A DNA stretch of 64,000 bases from positions 62,001 through 126,000 of the forward strand of contig JBBQZZ010000011.1 of NCBI GenBank assembly GCA_038207265.1, given 5' to 3'. The position numbers and the translations under genes are program-made. The DNA is from JACMLD01 sp038207265. GTDB lineage: Bacteria > Bacteroidota > Bacteroidia > Chitinophagales > Chitinophagaceae. The number at the start of each line of letters is the position of its first letter. Positions within the stretch are counted from its first letter, which is position 1. Below the pieces are notes generated by a model that was not told where the DNA came from, did not search any database, and was given only the letters and a program-made list of their open reading frames with translations. Shown one piece after another: positions 1 through 9,415 of this stretch.

Positions 1-471
1 ACTAAGATGACATTGGGACAGGTATCTGAAGGTTTATTTATTCTTGCGATCCCTTTTTTATTTTACCGCATAGGAGTAAAAAACATGTTGTTATTGGGTA
101 TGACTGCCTGGATACTTCGTTATATATTTTTTGCTTATGGTGATGCCGGCGCCGGCACCTGGATGTTATATGCCGGAATTATTTTGCATGGGGTATGCTA
201 TGATTTCTTTTTTGTTACCGGTTACATGTACACGGAGAAAAAAGCGGGCGAAAAAATCAAAAGTGCCGCACAGGGCTTGTTCACCTTTGCTACTTATGGG
301 TTGGGTATGTTTATCGGGACCTGGTTTTCGGGTATCATTGTAGACAAGTATAAACTGATCGAAGGCCACGACTGGAAAGGAATCTGGTTTGTACCTGCCG
401 GCATCGCCGTAGCAGTACTGATTTACTTTATTATTTTCTTTAAAGAGAAAAGAGAAATCAAACAAGCTTAA
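1..471 (+). CDS. MFS permease, C-terminal part (gene starts outside the window)
   Basis: The open frame runs in from the left edge, so only the last 156 or so residues are visible. They hold about five hydrophobic helices separated by short polar loops. A basic loop (EKKAGEKIKS) precedes a helix rich in Gly (GLGMFIGTW), and the protein ends in a charged cytoplasmic tail. This is the C-terminal half of a major facilitator superfamily transporter. The general look is that of nucleoside:H+ symporter (NupG-like) members, which in Bacteroidetes often sit beside Gfo/Idh/MocA oxidoreductases, as here. The substrate cannot be told from this fragment. Confidence 0.75.
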   Translation, partial: TKMTLGQVSEGLFILAIPFLFYRIGVKNMLLLGMTAWILRYIFFAYGDAGAGTWMLYAGIILHGVCYDFFFVTGYMYTEKKAGEKIKSAAQGLFTFATYGLGMFIGTWFSGIIVDKYKLIEGHDWKGIWFVPAGIAVAVLIYFIIFFKEKREIKQA

Positions 472-632
472 TTCATTTTCATTTGAAGGGGATGATCAAC
501 AAAGTGTTCATTTCTTAATCAAACGTTATGGCACTTGTAACTGACTTTCCTCCAATTGGTTTCAAATGGCAACGAAGCTGGTTTATTTTCCATAGCTTAT
601 TAAAACAAAATCAAAAATAAACTCAAACATTT

Positions 633-1826
633 ATGCAACGAATTGCTATGCTTGGTTCCGGATTCATTGGCCGGTTTTATGCGGAATCATTACTGGGACA
701 GAGAAGTAAAGACAAAATTGTAAGTATTTATTCGAGGCGTGAAGAGAGCGCCAAAAAATTCGCGGCAGACTATAACTGTGAGCATTGGACGATTTCTATG
801 GAAGAATCCATTGCCCGTGCGGATGTAGACATTGTGTGCATTTCATTGCCCAATAATTTACATGAAGCAGCCGTGATGCTTTGCTGCAAACATAAAAAAG
901 CAGTGATCACTACCAAACCACTAGGTCGTAATGCAGCAGAAGCAAAACGTATGCTGGAAGCCGTTGAAGCTGCCGGTATTTTTAATGGTTACCTGGAAGA
1001 TCTTGTTTATACACCCAAATTTTTAAAAGCTTTTGAAAGTGTAAAGAATGGAGCGCTGGGCAGGATATTATGGGCCAAATCAAGGGAAACACATCCTGGT
1101 CCACATAGCGATTGGTTCTGGGACATAGAACAAGCCGGAGGTGGTTGCATTCTCGACCTGGGCTGTCATTGCGTTGAAATTACAAGGAGTTTTATTGGTA
1201 AAGACATCAAGCCGGTTGAAGTAATGTGTTGGGCCGATACACAGGTAAAACCAATTGATGCAGAAGATCACGCCATTGGTTTGGTGAAATATGAAAATGG
1301 CGCCATTGGGCAATTTGAAGTAAGCTGGACATTTCGGGGGGGATTGGATTTGCGGGATGAAGTAATGGGAACAGAGGGCACTATCTGGATGAATAATTTT
1401 TTACGCACCGGGCTTGAAATGTTCACCACCGGAAAAGGTGCCGACTATGTAGCAGAAAAAGCGGAAAGCAATACGGGTTGGCTTTTCCCTGTGGGCGATG
1501 AACTAAATGATCTTGGTTATAATCATATGTTCACAGATATGTTTAAAGCCATTGAGGCAGGCACATCACCCAAAGAAACATTTTATGATGGCTATGTAGT
1601 AAATACCATATTGGATGCTGCCTATAAATCTGCCAAATCAAAATTGTGGGAGCCGGTAAAACTGGAAATATGGCGTGGCAGAGAAGGCGTTGGTAAAGAC
1701 AGTCACCTGACGGAATATGATGCCGAACATTACCTTGTAAAAGAAGAGATGACCCATTACGGTGCCAAAAAAGTAATTATTAAAAATAAAATGAGCGGAA
1801 AGATTACGGAAAAAGTGCTGAATTGA
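633..1826 (+). CDS. Gfo/Idh/MocA family NAD(P)-dependent oxidoreductase
   Basis: A 397-residue cytoplasmic oxidoreductase. The N-terminal Rossmann fold begins at residue 5 with the dinucleotide motif GSGFIG. A TKPLGRN segment near residue 98 replaces the usual EKP motif, and the GGGCILDLGCHCVE segment near residue 170 corresponds to the substrate-side part of the C-terminal alpha/beta domain. The family oxidises or reduces sugars, inositols and related polyols; the exact substrate is not visible. It follows the MFS permease on the same strand after about 160 bp, which suggests uptake and oxidation of a sugar-like compound. No signal peptide is seen, unlike many Bacteroidetes members that carry a Tat signal. 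Confidence 0.88.
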   Translation: MQRIAMLGSGFIGRFYAESLLGQRSKDKIVSIYSRREESAKKFAADYNCEHWTISMEESIARADVDIVCISLPNNLHEAAVMLCCKHKKAVITTKPLGRNAAEAKRMLEAVEAAGIFNGYLEDLVYTPKFLKAFESVKNGALGRILWAKSRETHPGPHSDWFWDIEQAGGGCILDLGCHCVEITRSFIGKDIKPVEVMCWADTQVKPIDAEDHAIGLVKYENGAIGQFEVSWTFRGGLDLRDEVMGTEGTIWMNNFLRTGLEMFTTGKGADYVAEKAESNTGWLFPVGDELNDLGYNHMFTDMFKAIEAGTSPKETFYDGYVVNTILDAAYKSAKSKLWEPVKLEIWRGREGVGKDSHLTEYDAEHYLVKEEMTHYGAKKVIIKNKMSGKITEKVLN

Positions 1827-1849
1827 TCTTTGTTTTTATTACGCTATAT

Positions 1850-1880
1850 AGATAGGTGTAACTCATTGTTGCACCTATCT
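1850..1880 (+). terminator. Stem-loop after the Gfo/Idh oxidoreductase gene
   Basis: A 13-bp stem (AGATAGGTGTAAC against its complement, with one G-T pair) closes a 5-base loop 24 bp after the stop codon. Only a weak T tract follows, so termination is probable rather than certain. Confidence 0.55.
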
Positions 1881-1931
1881 CTGTTTAACCACCTGGCCTG
1901 TCTATTCACTGCTCTTAAATAACTTGTGCTT

Positions 1932-4115
1932 ATGAACATTAAGCGATTGCCTTCCATCTTCATTTGTATTGTTGTCTGCTTCAACCTGGCCTGTAATAAT
2001 CGGGCAACTGATAATTATACCGGATGGTCCAACTATGGTGGAAGCAAGGACATGATCCGCTACTCATCTTTGAAACAAATAGATACCAACAATGTATCAA
2101 CTTTACAGGTGGCGTGGACTTATCACAGCGGAGATGCTGATACCGCACACCATAGCCAGATTCAATGTAATCCAATAATCGTAGATGGTATTTTATTTGG
2201 TGTTAACCCGCAAATGAAACTATTTGCTATTGATGCAGCTACCGGTAAGCAACAGTGGCAATTTGATGCCAATAGTAAAACCGATTTTGACGGGAACCCG
2301 TCTGCTTACCATAATATGATCAATAGCCGGGGTGTGGCATACTGGACGGACGGAAAAGACGATAAGCGGATCTTTTTTACTGCAGGTTCAAACACATTCG
2401 CGATTAATGCAGTTACTGGTAAACCCATTTCAACATTTGGCACGAAAGGTTCAATAGATTTACACGACGATCTTGAACGGGATGTAAAGGATTTGTTTGT
2501 AGTAAATACTTCCCCCGGTATAGTGTATAAAGATTTATTGATAATGGGTACTAGGGTGGATGAAGCACCCCCTGCGGCACCCGGACATATTCGTGCATAT
2601 GATACACGCACGGGGAAATTACAATGGATATTTCACACCATTCCGCAACCGGGAGAATTTGGATACGAAACATGGCATGACACTGCTTCCTATAAACATG
2701 TCGGGGGTGCTAATGCATGGAGCGGCCTGACGTTAGATGATAGTAAGGGAATTGTATTTGCTTCTACCGGATCCGCAGCGTACGATTTTTATGGAGGCAA
2801 ACGCCAAGGTGCCAACTTATTTGCCAATTGTTTAATTGCATTGGATGCCAGTTCCGGTAAACGTATCTGGCATTTTCAATTTATGCATCATGATCTGTGG
2901 GACAAAGATCTGCCTTCCCCGCCTGCATTGGTAAACCTCCATCAAAACGGAAAACAAATAGAAGCTGTTGCCCAAACCACCAAAAACGGAATGGTATATG
3001 TTTTTGAAAGAACTACCGGCAAACCCGTTTTTAATATTGTAGAAACCAAAGTTGATACCGTTAGTGATCTTGCAGGTGAAAAGCCCTGGCCCACCCAACC
3101 CATCCCGGAAAAACCTGCACCGTTTGCAAGACAGACTATTACTGCAAATGATATCAATCCCTATCTACCAGATAGCTCAATAGCTAAATTAAAAAAAGAC
3201 ATGGCCGGTTACCGTTATGGAAACATGTTTTTGACGCCAGGTAAAAAACCCTTGCTTGTATTACCTGGTTATGATGGTGGTGCGGAATGGGGCGGCCCCT
3301 CATTTGATCCCGAAACTGCTTTATTATATGTAAACGCAAATGAAATGGCCTGGATCATGGAAATGCTGGAAGCAAAAAATGAAGTGCCTAAAAATGAAAA
3401 TTACCTGCAGGCAGGTGAAAGACTGTTTACTCAGTACTGCAGAAGCTGTCATGGCGCTGATAGAAATGGTACAGGTAATAATCCAACATTGATAAATATA
3501 GAGACAAAATATAATGAACCAGCTTTTCTAACGCTTATCAATAGTGGTCGTCGAATGATGCCTGCATTCAAACAATTATCTGATCAAGATAAAAATGCCA
3601 TCGCATCTTTCGTGCTCACTGAAAAATCCAGGCAGTCAAAAAAATATGTGGCTGCACCGGAGAAAATAGACAGTATTGATATAATGCCTTATAAAATGAA
3701 AGGCTATACCAAATTCTTAAGCCCGGAAGGTTATCCCGGTATTGCGCCACCCTGGGGAACTTTAAATGCAATCAACCTCAATACAGGTGACCTTGCCTGG
3801 AAAACAACTTTGGGAGAATATGAAGAGCTGAAGGCTAAAGCTGTTCCTCCAACCGGTACTGAAAATTATGGCGGCCCTGTTGTAACAGCTGGCGGTTTGG
3901 TATTCATTGCGGCTTCAAGAGATAGTAAACTGCGTGCATTCAATAAACATACAGGTAAATTGTTATGGGAATATAAATTACCTGCACCCGGTTTTGCTAC
4001 TCCTTCAGTGTATGAGCTCGAAGGAAAACAATACCTGGTAATTGCATGTGGTGGAGGAAAACTGGGAACAACATCCAGTGATGCTTATCTGGCATTTGCA
4101 TTGCCTGCCAAATAA
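1932..4115 (+). CDS. PQQ-dependent dehydrogenase lipoprotein with inserted cytochrome c domain
   Basis: A 727-residue quinoprotein. The N-terminus is a lipoprotein signal ending near FNLAC, so the enzyme is probably anchored outside the inner membrane. Residues about 30-480 form PQQ-type propeller blades (repeats such as IDAATGKQQW, YDTRTGKLQW, LDASSGKRIW, and HHDLWDKDLPS at the active-site region). A c-type cytochrome follows, with heme motif CRSCH near residue 501 and a likely Met ligand in MMPAF near 541. Further propeller sequence (LNTGDLAWK, NKHTGKLLWEYK) then completes the fold. The family oxidises sugars or alcohols and passes electrons through heme to the respiratory chain. A GTG six bases upstream is an alternative start. 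No PQQ synthesis genes are in the window. Confidence 0.88.
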   Translation: MNIKRLPSIFICIVVCFNLACNNRATDNYTGWSNYGGSKDMIRYSSLKQIDTNNVSTLQVAWTYHSGDADTAHHSQIQCNPIIVDGILFGVNPQMKLFAIDAATGKQQWQFDANSKTDFDGNPSAYHNMINSRGVAYWTDGKDDKRIFFTAGSNTFAINAVTGKPISTFGTKGSIDLHDDLERDVKDLFVVNTSPGIVYKDLLIMGTRVDEAPPAAPGHIRAYDTRTGKLQWIFHTIPQPGEFGYETWHDTASYKHVGGANAWSGLTLDDSKGIVFASTGSAAYDFYGGKRQGANLFANCLIALDASSGKRIWHFQFMHHDLWDKDLPSPPALVNLHQNGKQIEAVAQTTKNGMVYVFERTTGKPVFNIVETKVDTVSDLAGEKPWPTQPIPEKPAPFARQTITANDINPYLPDSSIAKLKKDMAGYRYGNMFLTPGKKPLLVLPGYDGGAEWGGPSFDPETALLYVNANEMAWIMEMLEAKNEVPKNENYLQAGERLFTQYCRSCHGADRNGTGNNPTLINIETKYNEPAFLTLINSGRRMMPAFKQLSDQDKNAIASFVLTEKSRQSKKYVAAPEKIDSIDIMPYKMKGYTKFLSPEGYPGIAPPWGTLNAINLNTGDLAWKTTLGEYEELKAKAVPPTGTENYGGPVVTAGGLVFIAASRDSKLRAFNKHTGKLLWEYKLPAPGFATPSVYELEGKQYLVIACGGGKLGTTSSDAYLAFALPAK

Positions 4116-4184
4116 ATTAACTAACCTGCTAATTCCGTTTGGTACAGCAATCAATTTCCGGAAGGGAATGTGCCTGATTCTATC

Positions 4185-4232
4185 GTAAAATACAAAGAGT
4201 GCCGTAATGTTCCGACACTCTTTGTATTTTAC
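4185..4232. terminator. Long bidirectional terminator between convergent genes
   Basis: A perfect 17-bp stem, GTAAAATACAAAGAGTG pairing with 4216-4232, encloses a 14-base loop. A/T-rich arms on both sides let it act for the PQQ dehydrogenase on the plus strand and for the phosphomutase on the minus strand. Its right arm touches the phosphomutase stop codon. Confidence 0.8.
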
Positions 4233-5956
4233 TAACTAAGTTTCATATCCTTGATTATACCTTCAATTTTATTATCCAGTTCAACTTGAACCGCATCAAA
4301 TTCTTCAACACTTTGCAACTTAGTATTGGCACTGAAATAAAATTTTATTTTGGGTTCGGTACCGCTCGGACGGGCAGATATTTTGGTTCCATCTGCAAGG
4401 ATAAACTGCAATACATTGGACTTTGGCAATTGTATATCCCAACTTTCACCCGTTTGAATATTCTTACCTTTTCTTAATTCATAATCCAGCAATTGAACAA
4501 CTGCAATACCGTTGATGGTTTTTGGCGGATTACTACGGTATCCTTCCATCATATCGGCAATCTGTTGTTGGCCATCCATACCTTTTTTGGTTATTGAAAT
4601 AAGCGATTCTTTATAGAATCCGTATTGTACATATAAATCAATCAGCTTATCGTATAAACTTCTTCCTTTGTTTTTTTCGTAGGCCGCCATCTCACACAGC
4701 AGGGCTACAGCACTTACTGCATCCTTATCACGGACCTTTGATCCAATCATCAATCCATAACTTTCCTCACCGCCAACTATATAATCTTCTTTGCCTTCTT
4801 TCTCTTTTATCAATTCTGCGATCCATTTAAATCCTGTTAAAACATTGTAACAGGCAACATTATTGGCAATGGCAATTTTGTCAATGAGTTCGCTGGTCAC
4901 AATAGTCTTGATCACCATATCGTTTGGCTTGGCTATGCCCTTCGCCTTTCTTGCTTCAATCATGTAATTACATGCCAGCACAGCTGTTTGATTACCGTTC
5001 ACCAACACCCAGTCTCCTTTATGATTTTTAATTGCAATGCCCACTCTGTCAGCGTCCGGATCGGTACCCAGTAGAATATCCGCATTTAACTCCCTTGCTT
5101 TTTTAAGGCCAATGCTCATGGCTTCACTTTCTTCCGGATTCGGATAAACAACTGTTGGGAAATTACCATCGGGCACTGCCTGTTCATCAACAATCGTAAC
5201 ATTGGTGAAACCAAAACGTTTCAATACTTCCGGAACTAATTTTATTCCGGTACCGTGAATGGGGGTATATACAATTTTTAAATCCTTTTGCTTTTCAATT
5301 ACCTCAGGATAGACGCTCAGACTTTTTACCATATCCATGTAAGCATTGTCAACAGTTGCGCCTATTGATGTAATATTTGCTTCACCCCCACTCCATTTTA
5401 CTTCGTCAAAGGATGCAATCTTATCTACTTCTCTAATAACGTCTTTATCGTGTGGTGGTACCAGTTGTCCCCCATCATTCCAATATGCTTTATAGCCATT
5501 GTATTCTTTTGGGTTGTGAGATGCGGTGCATACCACTCCGCCCTGGCATTGCAGGGAACGGATGGCAAAACTCAGTTCAGGCGTAGGTCTCAGGCTTTCA
5601 AATAAAAAAACTTTGATTCCATTAGCTGCGAAAACATTGGCAACCGTTTCAGCAAAGAACCGGCTGTTGTTACGGCTATCGTGTGCAATAGCAACTTTTA
5701 TTTCACCGGTTAATTTTTTTTTCATGTAATTGGCAAAGCCCTGGGTAGACATACCTACTGTATATTTATTCATGCGGTTTGTACCAACGCCCATTATTCC
5801 GCGAAGTCCACCTGTTCCGAATTCAAGGTTCCGGTAAAAAGACTCTTCTAATTCTTTTGGATTTTCTTTTTGCAACCTGGTAATCTCCTCTTTAACAGCC
5901 TGATCAAAATTTCCGTTAAGCCAGGTATTTACTTTGTCCTGAATGGCAGCGTCCAT
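4232..5956 (-). CDS. Phosphoglucomutase/phosphomannomutase (alpha-D-phosphohexomutase)
   Basis: A 574-residue cytoplasmic enzyme of the alpha-D-phosphohexomutase superfamily, interconverting hexose 1- and 6-phosphates for glycogen and cell-surface sugar synthesis. All four domain signatures are present: the phosphoserine loop TASHNPKEYNG near residue 146, the Mg-binding loop GTDPDADR near residue 300, the sugar-binding loop GGEESYG near residue 389, and the phosphate-binding loop RPSGTEPK near residue 533. The length fits the long phosphoglucomutase type (about 575 residues) rather than the short phosphomannomutases. It stands alone between a divergent gene and a convergent terminator. Confidence 0.93.
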   Translation of the reverse strand: MDAAIQDKVNTWLNGNFDQAVKEEITRLQKENPKELEESFYRNLEFGTGGLRGIMGVGTNRMNKYTVGMSTQGFANYMKKKLTGEIKVAIAHDSRNNSRFFAETVANVFAANGIKVFLFESLRPTPELSFAIRSLQCQGGVVCTASHNPKEYNGYKAYWNDGGQLVPPHDKDVIREVDKIASFDEVKWSGGEANITSIGATVDNAYMDMVKSLSVYPEVIEKQKDLKIVYTPIHGTGIKLVPEVLKRFGFTNVTIVDEQAVPDGNFPTVVYPNPEESEAMSIGLKKARELNADILLGTDPDADRVGIAIKNHKGDWVLVNGNQTAVLACNYMIEARKAKGIAKPNDMVIKTIVTSELIDKIAIANNVACYNVLTGFKWIAELIKEKEGKEDYIVGGEESYGLMIGSKVRDKDAVSAVALLCEMAAYEKNKGRSLYDKLIDLYVQYGFYKESLISITKKGMDGQQQIADMMEGYRSNPPKTINGIAVVQLLDYELRKGKNIQTGESWDIQLPKSNVLQFILADGTKISARPSGTEPKIKFYFSANTKLQSVEEFDAVQVELDNKIEGIIKDMKLS

Positions 5957-6037
5957 AATTATAATTTTATTATTTGCATTTAAGGTTTGAAGTTATTGAT
6001 TTTTAGCAATTGACAATCTATTAACCGCCTTAAAACG

Positions 6038-6045
6038 TATTTTTG
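6038..6045 (+). promoter_or_regulatory. Bacteroidetes-type -7 element for the DUF2279-like gene
   Basis: TATTTTTG fits the TAnnTTTG consensus and lies about 58 bp before the chosen GTG start. No well-spaced -33 TTG is seen. Confidence 0.45.
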
Positions 6046-6095
6046 TCCGTCAGGCAGACCGTTTGACTCAGGCGATAAAAATCAGTATTCCCTTT

Positions 6096-7037
6096 GTGAT
6101 TAAAAAAATATTTTGCATATCGGTACTCGGTTTCTTTTTACTTGTCTGTCACGCGCAGGATACAATTTCTCCAATTCATTTGTCAGGTAAGCAAATCAAT
6201 AATAAAAGGCTTTGGCTTATCGCGGGTACACATGCAGCATTATGGGGCGGATCCTATGTTGCCCTCAATAAAGCGTGGTATGCAAATTATCCACGGTCCT
6301 CTTTTCATTTTTTTAATGATAACCGCGAATGGAACCAAATGGATAAACTCGGCCATGTCTGGACATCTTATAATGTAGGTCGTATCTCTTCAGAAATGTG
6401 GCAATGGACAGGGCTACCTCATAATAAAAGTGTTATCTATGGCGGTATAAGCGCAATTGCCTATCAGAGTATCATCGAAATTCAGGACGGGTTCTCAGCA
6501 GAATGGGGATTTAGCTGGGGCGATATGGCCGCCAATGTGGTGGGTGCTGCTGCTTTTGTTTCACAGCAATTGGGTTGGAAAGATCAGCGCATCCAGGTTA
6601 AGATGAGTTACTGGCCCTATCCGTATGAAGCGGATTTGACTGGGAGAAGGAATCAACTTTTCGGAAATGGATTAACAGAGAAAATATTAAAAGACTATAA
6701 CTCGCAAACATATTGGATAAGCGCAAACCTGGACGCATTTTTTTCGGAGCTCCATGTTCCAAAATGGCTAAATATTTCATTCGGATACGGATCCGACGGA
6801 ATGTTGGGAGGTACTATCAACAGGTGGACCGACAAGCAAGGTGTTCAATATGACAGGACAGATATTCCGCGCACGCGTCGTTTTTTTCTATCGCCGGACA
6901 TAGATCTTACCAAGGTAAAAACGAAGAGCAAGATTTTAAAAACAATTTTTTTTACATTGAATATGCTCAAAGTACCAGCACCGGCAATTGAATTAGACGG
7001 AAGAGGAAAGTTAAAACTACATGCGATTTATTACTAA
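6096..7037 (+). CDS. DUF2279-like exported protein
   Basis: A 313-residue protein with a clear signal peptide (MIKKIFCISVLGFFLLVCHAQ from a GTG start at 6096; an in-frame TTG at 6063 would add 11 residues). The mature part contains a YNVGRISSEMWQWTG region and a GFSAEWGFSWGDMAANVVG segment. These resemble DUF2279 (YfiM-type) proteins, where the Gly-rich helices are thought to be membrane-associated. A basic C-terminal region of about 100 residues follows. Its function is unknown; an outer-membrane or periplasmic location is inferred from the signal peptide. It is divergent from the phosphomutase gene and followed by a convergent gene. Confidence 0.7.
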   Translation: MIKKIFCISVLGFFLLVCHAQDTISPIHLSGKQINNKRLWLIAGTHAALWGGSYVALNKAWYANYPRSSFHFFNDNREWNQMDKLGHVWTSYNVGRISSEMWQWTGLPHNKSVIYGGISAIAYQSIIEIQDGFSAEWGFSWGDMAANVVGAAAFVSQQLGWKDQRIQVKMSYWPYPYEADLTGRRNQLFGNGLTEKILKDYNSQTYWISANLDAFFSELHVPKWLNISFGYGSDGMLGGTINRWTDKQGVQYDRTDIPRTRRFFLSPDIDLTKVKTKSKILKTIFFTLNMLKVPAPAIELDGRGKLKLHAIYY

Positions 7038-7063
7038 AAGTTTTTAAGCAGATTTGATATGTA

Positions 7064-7564
7064 TTATGCGAGATAAGCGCCAGTTACTTTGTCTCCGTTA
7101 ACTTCTACATAAATATGTTCCTGTAAAGTAGTGGCCAGTGACAGGCCAACATAGTCTGGCTTCACGGGAAAAAATTTATGACTTCTTTCTACCAACACTA
7201 AAGTTTCAATCGCCCTTGGATGAAATTCAATAAAAGGTTTTAACGCGTACAACAAAGTTTTACCGCTGTTGGACACGTCATCTATAAGTATAATAACTTT
7301 ATCATCAAAATTTTCATTCTTACTCAAAGTAACTTTATCAGGCATCTTTTTATCCAGGCTAACGGTAATAAGTTCTGTAGTTACCGGGCTAATCTCTGCC
7401 AGCAATTTTTGAATGTTGCGCGCGATAACACTTCCACTTTCCCGAATGCCGGCCAGTACGAGATGTTTTTCGTCAATATTGTTTTCGAGGATTTCATAGG
7501 CCATTCGCCTGAGTTTTTTTGTGGCTGTAGCTTCGTCTAAAATATAATTCTTTTCGTTTGTCAA
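7064..7564 (-). CDS. PyrR-like phosphoribosyltransferase
   Basis: A 166-residue type I phosphoribosyltransferase. The PRPP-binding motif VIILIDDVSNSGKT lies near residue 90 and the overall length is close to PyrR (about 180). PyrR proteins are pyrimidine-operon regulators or uracil phosphoribosyltransferases, but no pyr genes are near, so only the enzyme class is safe. The start must be TTG at 7564: an in-frame TAA lies 15 bases upstream and the next Met is inside the conserved first helix. The gene stands alone and converges with the preceding one. Confidence 0.82.
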   Translation of the reverse strand: MTNEKNYILDEATATKKLRRMAYEILENNIDEKHLVLAGIRESGSVIARNIQKLLAEISPVTTELITVSLDKKMPDKVTLSKNENFDDKVIILIDDVSNSGKTLLYALKPFIEFHPRAIETLVLVERSHKFFPVKPDYVGLSLATTLQEHIYVEVNGDKVTGAYLA

Positions 7565-7648
7565 AGTTTGAATGATTTAAAAACAAAATACAACAAAACA
7601 ACACACTAAAAGTAAAACCTTTAATTTAGCTAACTATAAAATTATTGT

Positions 7649-8971
7649 ATGCACTTTTTAGCACAGTTTATTTTTGTTTTGCTGGCAGGAGGCGCTACAT
7701 GGCTGTTTTCAAAAAAAATCAAAAAAATCCGCAACAATATTTTATTGGGTAAAAATGAGGATTATTCAGACAACCCTGCCGCACGTTGGCGAAATGTTTT
7801 ATTGCTGGCATTCGGGCAGAAGAAAATGTTTAAAAATCCATTGGTTGCCGTGATGCATTTTATAATTTATGCCGGCTTTATTATCATTAATCTCGAAGTG
7901 CTGGAAATTGTTTTGGATGGCCTCTTGGGATCTCATCGCTTGTTTTCAAAACCTGTAGGTAGTCTATATCCTCTTCTCATAAATTCTTTTGAATTTTTAG
8001 CAATCGGAGTATTGGCAGTGTGTATTGTGTTTCTTATCCGTCGGAATATTTTGAAAATAAAACGCTTTACCAGTAAAGATCTATCCGGATGGCCGCGTAG
8101 TGATGCCAATTATATATTAATTACGGAAATAATCCTGATGTCGCTTTTTCTTATCATGAACGCGACTGATACGCTTTTGCAATTGAGAGGTGCTGAGCAT
8201 TATAGTGAATATCTTACGGGGAATTTTTTTATATCCCAGTTATTGCATCCCTTATTGGATGGATTTAGTAATGGATCATTGCAAGTGATTGAAAGAGTTT
8301 GCTGGTGGTTACACATAGCGGGAATTTTTGCATTTTTAAATTACCTGCCGTATTCTAAACACCTGCACATACTATTAGCATTTTCAAACGCGTATTATGC
8401 AAGACTGAGACCAGCAGGAGAGATACGAAATATGCCGGCAGTTCAAAACGAAGTGGTTTATGCCATGCAGCCAGAACTTGCGCCAGCCGATGCTGCGGCC
8501 CCGACAAGCTTTGGAGCGAAAGATGTAATGGATCTAAGCTGGCGAAATTTACTTGATGCCTATAGTTGCACTGAATGCGGTCGTTGCACTGCAGCTTGTC
8601 CTGCTAATATCACCGGAAAATTATTGTCCCCACGAAAAATTATGATGGATACAAGAGACAGGTTAGAGGAAGTGGGAAGAAATATAAATGTTACTGGCCA
8701 TTTTGTAGCAGATGGGAAAACCTTATTGCATAATTATATTTCTGTTGAAGAGTTACGTGCGTGTACCACCTGCAATGCTTGCGTGGAAGCTTGTCCTGTC
8801 AGCATAAGCCCATTGGAAATAATTTTGGAGTTGCGGCGCAGCCTGGTGATGGAAGAAAGCAACTCGCCCCAGGAATGGAATACAATGTTCAGCAATACTG
8901 AAAACAATTTTGCTCCCTGGAAATTTAGTCCAGATGAAAGAGATAAATGGGTGAGTGACGCAATAGGATAA
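7649..8971 (+). CDS. Membrane-bound 4Fe-4S dicluster protein, HdrC/NarI-like
   Basis: A 440-residue protein with an N-terminal membrane part. Helices lie at about residues 3-20, 67-90, 110-130, 165-185 and 225-250. The C-terminal cytoplasmic part carries two 4Fe-4S motifs, CTECGRCTAACP near residue 309 and CTTCNACVEACP near residue 372. The layout is that of heterodisulfide-reductase or glycolate-oxidase type electron-transfer subunits, in which a cytochrome b-like membrane part feeds electrons to ferredoxin domains. Such genes are usually followed by a CCG-domain (HdrB-like) partner, but here a tiny membrane protein follows. The donor and acceptor are unknown. Confidence 0.82.
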   Translation: MHFLAQFIFVLLAGGATWLFSKKIKKIRNNILLGKNEDYSDNPAARWRNVLLLAFGQKKMFKNPLVAVMHFIIYAGFIIINLEVLEIVLDGLLGSHRLFSKPVGSLYPLLINSFEFLAIGVLAVCIVFLIRRNILKIKRFTSKDLSGWPRSDANYILITEIILMSLFLIMNATDTLLQLRGAEHYSEYLTGNFFISQLLHPLLDGFSNGSLQVIERVCWWLHIAGIFAFLNYLPYSKHLHILLAFSNAYYARLRPAGEIRNMPAVQNEVVYAMQPELAPADAAAPTSFGAKDVMDLSWRNLLDAYSCTECGRCTAACPANITGKLLSPRKIMMDTRDRLEEVGRNINVTGHFVADGKTLLHNYISVEELRACTTCNACVEACPVSISPLEIILELRRSLVMEESNSPQEWNTMFSNTENNFAPWKFSPDERDKWVSDAIG

Positions 8972-9053
8972 CTCCAGTCAATCATCACTGCGGCACTTTT
9001 AATGGAAATCAATTTTATTAATAGATCCGGCAAACTCATTTGCAGCAGCAATC

Positions 9054-9320
9054 ATGTTAAGGCTTGTAATCATCAACATCATTTTATTTTTGCTCTTTAT
9101 TGTTATTTTCATCCTGGTGGCATTTGCCATCGGAGTGGCTTCTCATCCAGGTAATTATGATAAGGAAACGGGAGCCACCTATGTTGGTTTTACATTCCTT
9201 CATATTTATATCAATCAACTATTAATGAAAAAGCAAAAGTTTGATAGCCTGAGACACAAAACAGTTTCCACTATTCTGATATTGTCAGCCTATATTGGCT
9301 ATCTTTTTATATACAGGTAG
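9054..9320 (+). CDS. Small integral membrane protein
   Basis: An 88-residue protein with a long N-terminal hydrophobic helix (residues 3-30), a polar middle segment and a second helix at the C-terminus (residues 70-86). I do not recognise the family. It lies 82 bp after the iron-sulfur membrane protein on the same strand and probably shares its transcript, which hints at an accessory role in that complex. This is inferred from position only. Confidence 0.6.
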   Translation: MLRLVIINIILFLLFIVIFILVAFAIGVASHPGNYDKETGATYVGFTFLHIYINQLLMKKQKFDSLRHKTVSTILILSAYIGYLFIYR

Positions 9321-9368
9321 ATGACCTTTCTCCAACTACCTTAACCATTAAATATACCGGTTCAAAAC

Positions 9369-9396
9369 AAAAAAACCCTCCATAAGGAAGGTTTTC
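9369..9396. terminator. Weak bidirectional stem-loop between convergent genes
   Basis: A stem with one mismatch, AAACCCTCC against GGAAGGTTT, around an ATAA loop. It is flanked by A and T tracts and lies between the stop codons of two convergent genes. Confidence 0.5.
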
Positions 9397-9415
9397 AATT
9401 TCATATAATTATTTT

